Below, in pieces: positions 60,265 through 64,000 of a DNA stretch of 64,000 nt; positions within the stretch are counted from its first letter, which is position 1; the number at the start of each line of letters is the position of its first letter. Location of the stretch: contig JBGTDX010000039.1 of assembly GCA_041748075.1 (NCBI GenBank), positions 1-64,000 on the forward strand, given 5' to 3'. The stretch is from JBGSYJ01 sp041748075 (GTDB lineage Bacteria; Acidobacteriota; Thermoanaerobaculia; Gp7-AA8). Both the position numbers and the translations under genes were made by a program. The notes under the pieces are model-generated. The model had not been told where the DNA came from and ran no database searches. It saw only the letters and a program-made list of their open reading frames with translations.

Positions 60265-62559
60265 TCAGCCGGTGGCTGCGGACAGCTCGCTGGCTGTGGG
60301 GTGATGAACGGGAAGGGAGAAATAGAAGGTCGTGCCCGATCCCTCTCTGCTCTCGACCCAGATCGTACCGTTATGACGTTCGACGATCTGCTTCGAGATA
60401 TAGAGGCCGAGACCAAGGCCGCCATAATTCGTCGATGACACCTGCCGTCCGCGGTGAAACCTTTCGAAGACCTGTCCGAGCTCGTCCGCGGGGATTCCGA
60501 TTCCCTTGTCGCGAATGGAGGTGACGACTCTTTCGGTCTCGTCCTGCACCTCAACAAAGATCTCGCTTCCGTCGGGCGAATATTTGACGGCGTTCTCCAG
60601 AAGGTTACCGAGAACCTGCTCGAGCCGGTCACGATCACCGTGGACGGTCTTGCTCGCGCCTGGAAGGTTCAGGTAGAACCTGCGATTCTTCGAGGCCGTG
60701 TGGTGATGCTGGACCACGTCGCGAACGAAGTCCGACCAGCGCATCTCTTCACGCCGGATCTCCAGCCGCCCGGTCTCGATCCTCGACACGTCGAGCAGTT
60801 CCAGGATGAGACGGGACATCCGATCGATCTGATCGAGCGCGACTTCGAGGTACTCTTCCGAGGTCTTCAGGTCGTTTTCGTGGATGAGTGTTCTCGCGAG
60901 CTGCGTATAGCCCTTGATCGAAGTCACCGGGGTTCGCAACTCATGTGAGGCAATCGACAGGAACTCGTCTTTCAGTCTCGACAGATCCTCGACCTTGCGG
61001 CGCGCCTCGACCTGTTCCGTATACAGCCGGGCATTCTCGATCGCGAGCGCAGCGCGCTCGGCGAGCACCTCGGCCAGCGGAAGCTTCTGGTCAGTCATCT
61101 GTCGCTCGGGATTGTTCGCCGCGATCACGAGCGCTCCGATGATCTCGCGGCGCGTGCGGAGCGGCAGCACGAGCAACGAAGCCATTTTCATCTGTACCGC
61201 ATGGTACGTCGTTGTTTCACGAGGGGCGGAGACGTCGAGGTTCGAGGTGAGTGAGGGATATCCGCTGCTGATCACTTGTCCGATGTTTCCTTCTCCCACG
61301 ATCAACGGCTGCCGATAGATGTATGACCACGCAAGACCGAGCGACGCCATGTCGGTGTGATAGATCGATGCGACCTCGAGCTCCGGAGAGTCGGGCACTC
61401 GCAGGATGACTGCTGCCCAGTCACCGAGAACCTCGGCAACACGTTCGACGATGGCCTGAGTCACCCAGACCGGATCGATATTGCTGGCGAAGAAGGCGCC
61501 CGCATCGGCGAGGATCTGCGCGCGCTCCGCTTGCGCCTGCATCTCGTCTTCGAGTTTTCGACGCTCGGTGATGTCGCGGAAGGAGACGATCACGCCCGTA
61601 ACGGTCTCCTCTTCTTTGATGGGTACGGCGCTCATCGACAGATCGACCCGGGTGCCGTACCGTTCGATCACGACCGAAACGTCCTTGACGGGACGGCCGG
61701 TTCCCAGGGCCTGCGCGGCGGGAATCTCGTGCGGATCCATCGAACTGCCATCGGGATTCCTGAATCCGAAGACGCTGGCCTGCTGCTCGATCGGGACGTT
61801 TGTGGCGGATGTTCCCAGAAGGCTCACACCGGCAGGATTGAGGAACTCGACCTTTGCCTGTGCATCGACGAGCATTACGCCGTCGGCCATACCACCGATC
61901 ATCGCCTCCGTTTTCTTCACCTGCCTCGCGACGGACGCTTCGAGCCGTCGCTCGATACCCATCACAGCGAAGCCTCCGAAGAAGATGGTCCCGAGACCGA
62001 CCGCAATGAGCACTACCGTCAGCGCGTAGCGCAGGTTGTCGAGTTGCTTGATCGACTCTTTGCGCTTGCCCATCTCCTGCTCGGCAAAGTCACCTGCGAA
62101 GAGGTCCGCCGACGTTCGGCTCCTGGCAGCCTCGAGCATCTTGTCGATCGCTGCGCCCGGAAGACCGTCATCGGTCAGCGCGATCTGCTCGTCGGACATT
62201 TCCTTCATTTCCCTGAAGTGAGAGACCATCCCCTGGACCATTCGCTCGTCCAGGGGCTCCTTGGCAAGCTCCAGCGAAGCGGCCGCCGTCTTCTCGAAGC
62301 TATCAACCGCCTTCTCATACTCAACAACGAAGTCCGCCTTCTTGGTGAGTGAGTAGCCGCGGGCTGCCGCGAGCATCGCTGCGATGTCGCGGTCCATGGA
62401 CATCATCCGCTCGAGAAGGGGGGCATAGACCTTGTCGATCCGATCTTGCTGCTGCTTTTCGAGTTGCAGCACCCCCAGATTGAGCGCCACCCCGCCCACG
62501 ACGAGCAGGAAGAGCGCACCGAAGGCGGTCCAGAGGATCTTTCGAATCGACACATTCAT
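60265..62559 (-). CDS. Membrane sensor histidine kinase with PAS and GAF domains
   Basis: This 764-residue kinase has a transmembrane helix (about 10-30), a periplasmic helical sensor (about 35-175), a second helix (about 178-200), PAS (about 215-335), GAF (about 345-515; FFASNIDPVWVTQAIVERVAEVLG), HisKA (SIASHELRTP, His539) and HATPase (GLGLGLYISKQI). No HAMP domain is evident. It is probably an orphan, as no response regulator lies beside it. The start at ATG 62559 has no clear Shine-Dalgarno site. Repeats are found on both sides. Confidence 0.9.
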   Translation of the reverse strand: MNVSIRKILWTAFGALFLLVVGGVALNLGVLQLEKQQQDRIDKVYAPLLERMMSMDRDIAAMLAAARGYSLTKKADFVVEYEKAVDSFEKTAAASLELAKEPLDERMVQGMVSHFREMKEMSDEQIALTDDGLPGAAIDKMLEAARSRTSADLFAGDFAEQEMGKRKESIKQLDNLRYALTVVLIAVGLGTIFFGGFAVMGIERRLEASVARQVKKTEAMIGGMADGVMLVDAQAKVEFLNPAGVSLLGTSATNVPIEQQASVFGFRNPDGSSMDPHEIPAAQALGTGRPVKDVSVVIERYGTRVDLSMSAVPIKEEETVTGVIVSFRDITERRKLEDEMQAQAERAQILADAGAFFASNIDPVWVTQAIVERVAEVLGDWAAVILRVPDSPELEVASIYHTDMASLGLAWSYIYRQPLIVGEGNIGQVISSGYPSLTSNLDVSAPRETTTYHAVQMKMASLLVLPLRTRREIIGALVIAANNPERQMTDQKLPLAEVLAERAALAIENARLYTEQVEARRKVEDLSRLKDEFLSIASHELRTPVTSIKGYTQLARTLIHENDLKTSEEYLEVALDQIDRMSRLILELLDVSRIETGRLEIRREEMRWSDFVRDVVQHHHTASKNRRFYLNLPGASKTVHGDRDRLEQVLGNLLENAVKYSPDGSEIFVEVQDETERVVTSIRDKGIGIPADELGQVFERFHRGRQVSSTNYGGLGLGLYISKQIVERHNGTIWVESREGSGTTFYFSLPVHHPTASELSAATG

Positions 62560-62943
62560 ACGACGTGTTACAGAATTCGCCTACCTTGCAAAATAGGGAC
62601 CGCTGCCGAACTCCGCCCGACGGTCCTGGAGTCTCCATTCTCGAGCGAAACGCAATCCCCACCTCGAGGGACGAAACTTCGCTCATACTCCGCCCCGATG
62701 GCCCGCGATTTTTCGGGACCTGGGGGATCACAAACGCCTGAGTGGATCCTGTCGGGGCGCCTCCCCGATCTCCAGGGTCAGACCCTCGCACCCCCCATGG
62801 GTTCAGACCCTCGCCGCGGGGCTGAAATGATGACTTTGCCAGCGTAGGTTATTACGACGGATCGACTTAGGGTCGTTGCTAACTCTCTTCATTCGACGTA
62901 GATTGGAACGCCCAATGCAAACGAAGGTCTCTGGAGGTTGCTC
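62560..62943. other. Gap between the kinase and ku genes
   Basis: Some 384 bp without a supported gene. It contains two REP-like units (62775-62814). The last 120 bp upstream of ku are less GC-rich and likely hold its promoter, but no clear -35/-10 pair was found. Confidence 0.5.
62775..62814. repeat. REP-like pair GGGTCAGACCCTCGC / GGGTTCAGACCCTCGC
   Basis: Two nearly identical copies, 24 bp apart, each with an internal GGGTC/GACCC palindrome. A related GGGGGTCAGAGCC lies upstream of the Y1 transposase, making these its likely substrate-type repeats. Confidence 0.55.
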
Positions 62944-63837
62944 ATGGCAGTTCGCCCGATCCGCTCCGCGACGATTTCCTTCGGTCTCGTCGCCATCCCG
63001 GTGAAGTTCTATACCGCCACGTCGCAGGAAGACGTCTCGTTCAACCTCCTTCACGAGCCCTGCGGTACGAGAGTGAACCGCAAGTGGTGGTGCGCACACC
63101 ACGAACAGATCGTCGAATCGGACGAACTGATACGCGGCTATCAGATCCGCAAGGGCAAGTACGTGACCTTCAGCGACGAGGAAATAGAGTCACTGGAGAC
63201 CGACGACAACCGCGCGCTCGAGATCACAGAGTTTCTCGATCTGGATCAGATCGATCCTCTCTTCTTCGAAAAGGCCTACTATCTCGGGCCGGCAGATGGC
63301 GGCGGCAAGACCTACCACCTCCTCTCGGCCGCGATGAAGAAGCTGAACAAGGTTGCTATCGCGCGCTGGGTGTCAGCCAGGAAAGAACATCTCGTCATCC
63401 TTCGACCTTTCGCGGGGGGAATGATTCTGCACACCATGTACTACGCCGACGAAGTCCGCGACTTCGGCGAGCTCGGTGTAGACGACGCTCCCGTAAAGGA
63501 CAAGGAGATCCGCCTGGCGGAGATGCTGATCGAAGAGCTGACCGAAGCGAACTTCGATCCCCTCCGCTACAAGGATGAGTATCGCGAGCGTCTTTTGGCT
63601 CGCATCGAGGCGAAGTCCGAGGGAGAAGACATCATTACGGCCCCGGAGAGTGAAGAGGACAGGGGCGGCGAGGTGGTCGACATCATGGAGGCACTCCGCC
63701 GCAGTCTCGAGGGCTCGCGACCCGCAGCTCGACGCAGCGCCTCCAGGGCAGAAACGGCCAAGCCCAAGACGAAGAAAAAGGCCCCGGCCAAGGCCACTCC
63801 TGCGAAGGCGTCCGCAAAAAGGCGGCGCGCATCCTAA
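62944..63837 (+). CDS. ku: Ku protein of bacterial non-homologous end joining
   Basis: This 297-residue protein has the Ku70/80-like core: RPIRSATISFGLVAIPVKFYTAT at the start, LHEPCGTRVNRKWWC, the EITEFLDLDQIDPLFFEKAYYL block and a central barrel. The C-terminal 60 residues are Lys/Ala/Pro rich (KKKAPAKATPAKASAKRRR) and probably bind DNA. It homodimerises on broken DNA ends and recruits LigD, whose gene starts seven bases downstream. The start is ATG 62944, six bases after GGAGG (62933-62937). Confidence 0.97.
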   Translation: MAVRPIRSATISFGLVAIPVKFYTATSQEDVSFNLLHEPCGTRVNRKWWCAHHEQIVESDELIRGYQIRKGKYVTFSDEEIESLETDDNRALEITEFLDLDQIDPLFFEKAYYLGPADGGGKTYHLLSAAMKKLNKVAIARWVSARKEHLVILRPFAGGMILHTMYYADEVRDFGELGVDDAPVKDKEIRLAEMLIEELTEANFDPLRYKDEYRERLLARIEAKSEGEDIITAPESEEDRGGEVVDIMEALRRSLEGSRPAARRSASRAETAKPKTKKKAPAKATPAKASAKRRRAS

Positions 63838-63843
63838 AAAGTC

Positions 63844-64000
63844 ATGAAAGAGAAGCTCGAGAAATACCAGAAGATGCGCAGATTCGACGAGACGCCCGAG
63901 CCATCGGGTGACGGGGGGAAGAAGCGCGTCCCGCGCAAACCGATTTTCGTCGTGCAGAAGCATCAGGCCTCGCATCTTCACTACGACTTCCGGCTCGAGA
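63844..64000 (+). CDS. ligD: DNA ligase D, N-terminal phosphoesterase part (cut by window end)
   Basis: The open frame starts seven bases after ku (ATG 63844) and runs past the end of the window. The 52 visible codons include RRFDETPEP and FVVQKHQASHLHYDFRLE, which is the N-terminal signature of the LigD 3'-phosphoesterase domain. In this order the enzyme would have phosphoesterase first, then ligase, and perhaps a polymerase domain that cannot be seen. With Ku it repairs double-strand breaks. No Shine-Dalgarno is evident; coupling with ku is likely. Confidence 0.88.
   Translation, partial: MKEKLEKYQKMRRFDETPEPSGDGGKKRVPRKPIFVVQKHQASHLHYDFRLE

Overview
The window is a high-GC (about 60%) bacterial chromosome segment with densely packed short operons, outer-membrane export genes (LolA, a TonB-dependent receptor, SecDF-YajC), several sigma-54-type activators and histidine kinases, an MglA-type GTPase, PilT and DUF4388 proteins, and Ku next to the start of LigD. 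This mix, together with the dispersed hairpin repeat containing CCTGAGCGAAGCGAAGGATC, fits the phylum Acidobacteriota best. That placement is an inference; Myxococcota or Gemmatimonadota cannot be excluded. There is no prophage, plasmid, rRNA operon or CRISPR array. The only transposition-related gene is a REP-associated tyrosine (Y1) transposase.

Layout. 0.1-5.5 kb: two tandem small peptide genes sharing the core KDLEPRED-x-KGG, convergent with a 1366-residue sigma-54 activator that has no receiver domain, then a TPR protein. 5.6-9.8 kb: inositol monophosphatase family protein, 3-methyladenine DNA glycosylase, zinc-ribbon protein, and a BtuB-like receptor under a cobalamin riboswitch. 9.9-15 kb: MglA-like GTPase, two tRNA-Ser genes, a FAD/Rieske oxidoreductase, a KGG stress protein and a histone-H1-like basic protein. 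15-18.3 kb: a three-gene SPFH / zinc-ribbon / helical-protein operon behind an unusual operator-like promoter. 18.5-27 kb: a catalytic plus non-catalytic M16 peptidase pair, an o-succinylbenzoate synthase-family enzyme with a GNAT protein, DUF4388 and PilT. 27-32 kb: metallophosphoesterase, EgtB/SenA-like iron enzyme, Fe superoxide dismutase, fibronectin-III lipoprotein.

32-43 kb is housekeeping: glmS, mnmA, malic enzyme-phosphotransacetylase, then lolA-tgt-yajC-secD-secF read leftward into a strong terminator. 43-58.6 kb holds secreted and envelope proteins, a GHMP kinase fused to what looks like the tail of a HerA-like ATPase, a receiver-sigma factor fusion, a hybrid histidine kinase/NtrC pair, tRNA-Pro, DUF3467, trmFO, DoxX, and an ECF sigma factor overlapping a membrane M23-like protein. 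58.6-64 kb holds the Y1 transposase within several short-repeat patches, a sensor kinase, and ku followed by the first codons of ligD, cut by the window edge.

The most interesting points are the tandem KGG peptides, the GHMP-HerA-tail fusion, the receiver-sigma fusion, the promoter/operator of the SPFH operon, and a family of inverted heptamer repeats of differing sequence found at several intergenic sites. All family assignments come from reading motifs; no database search was run.
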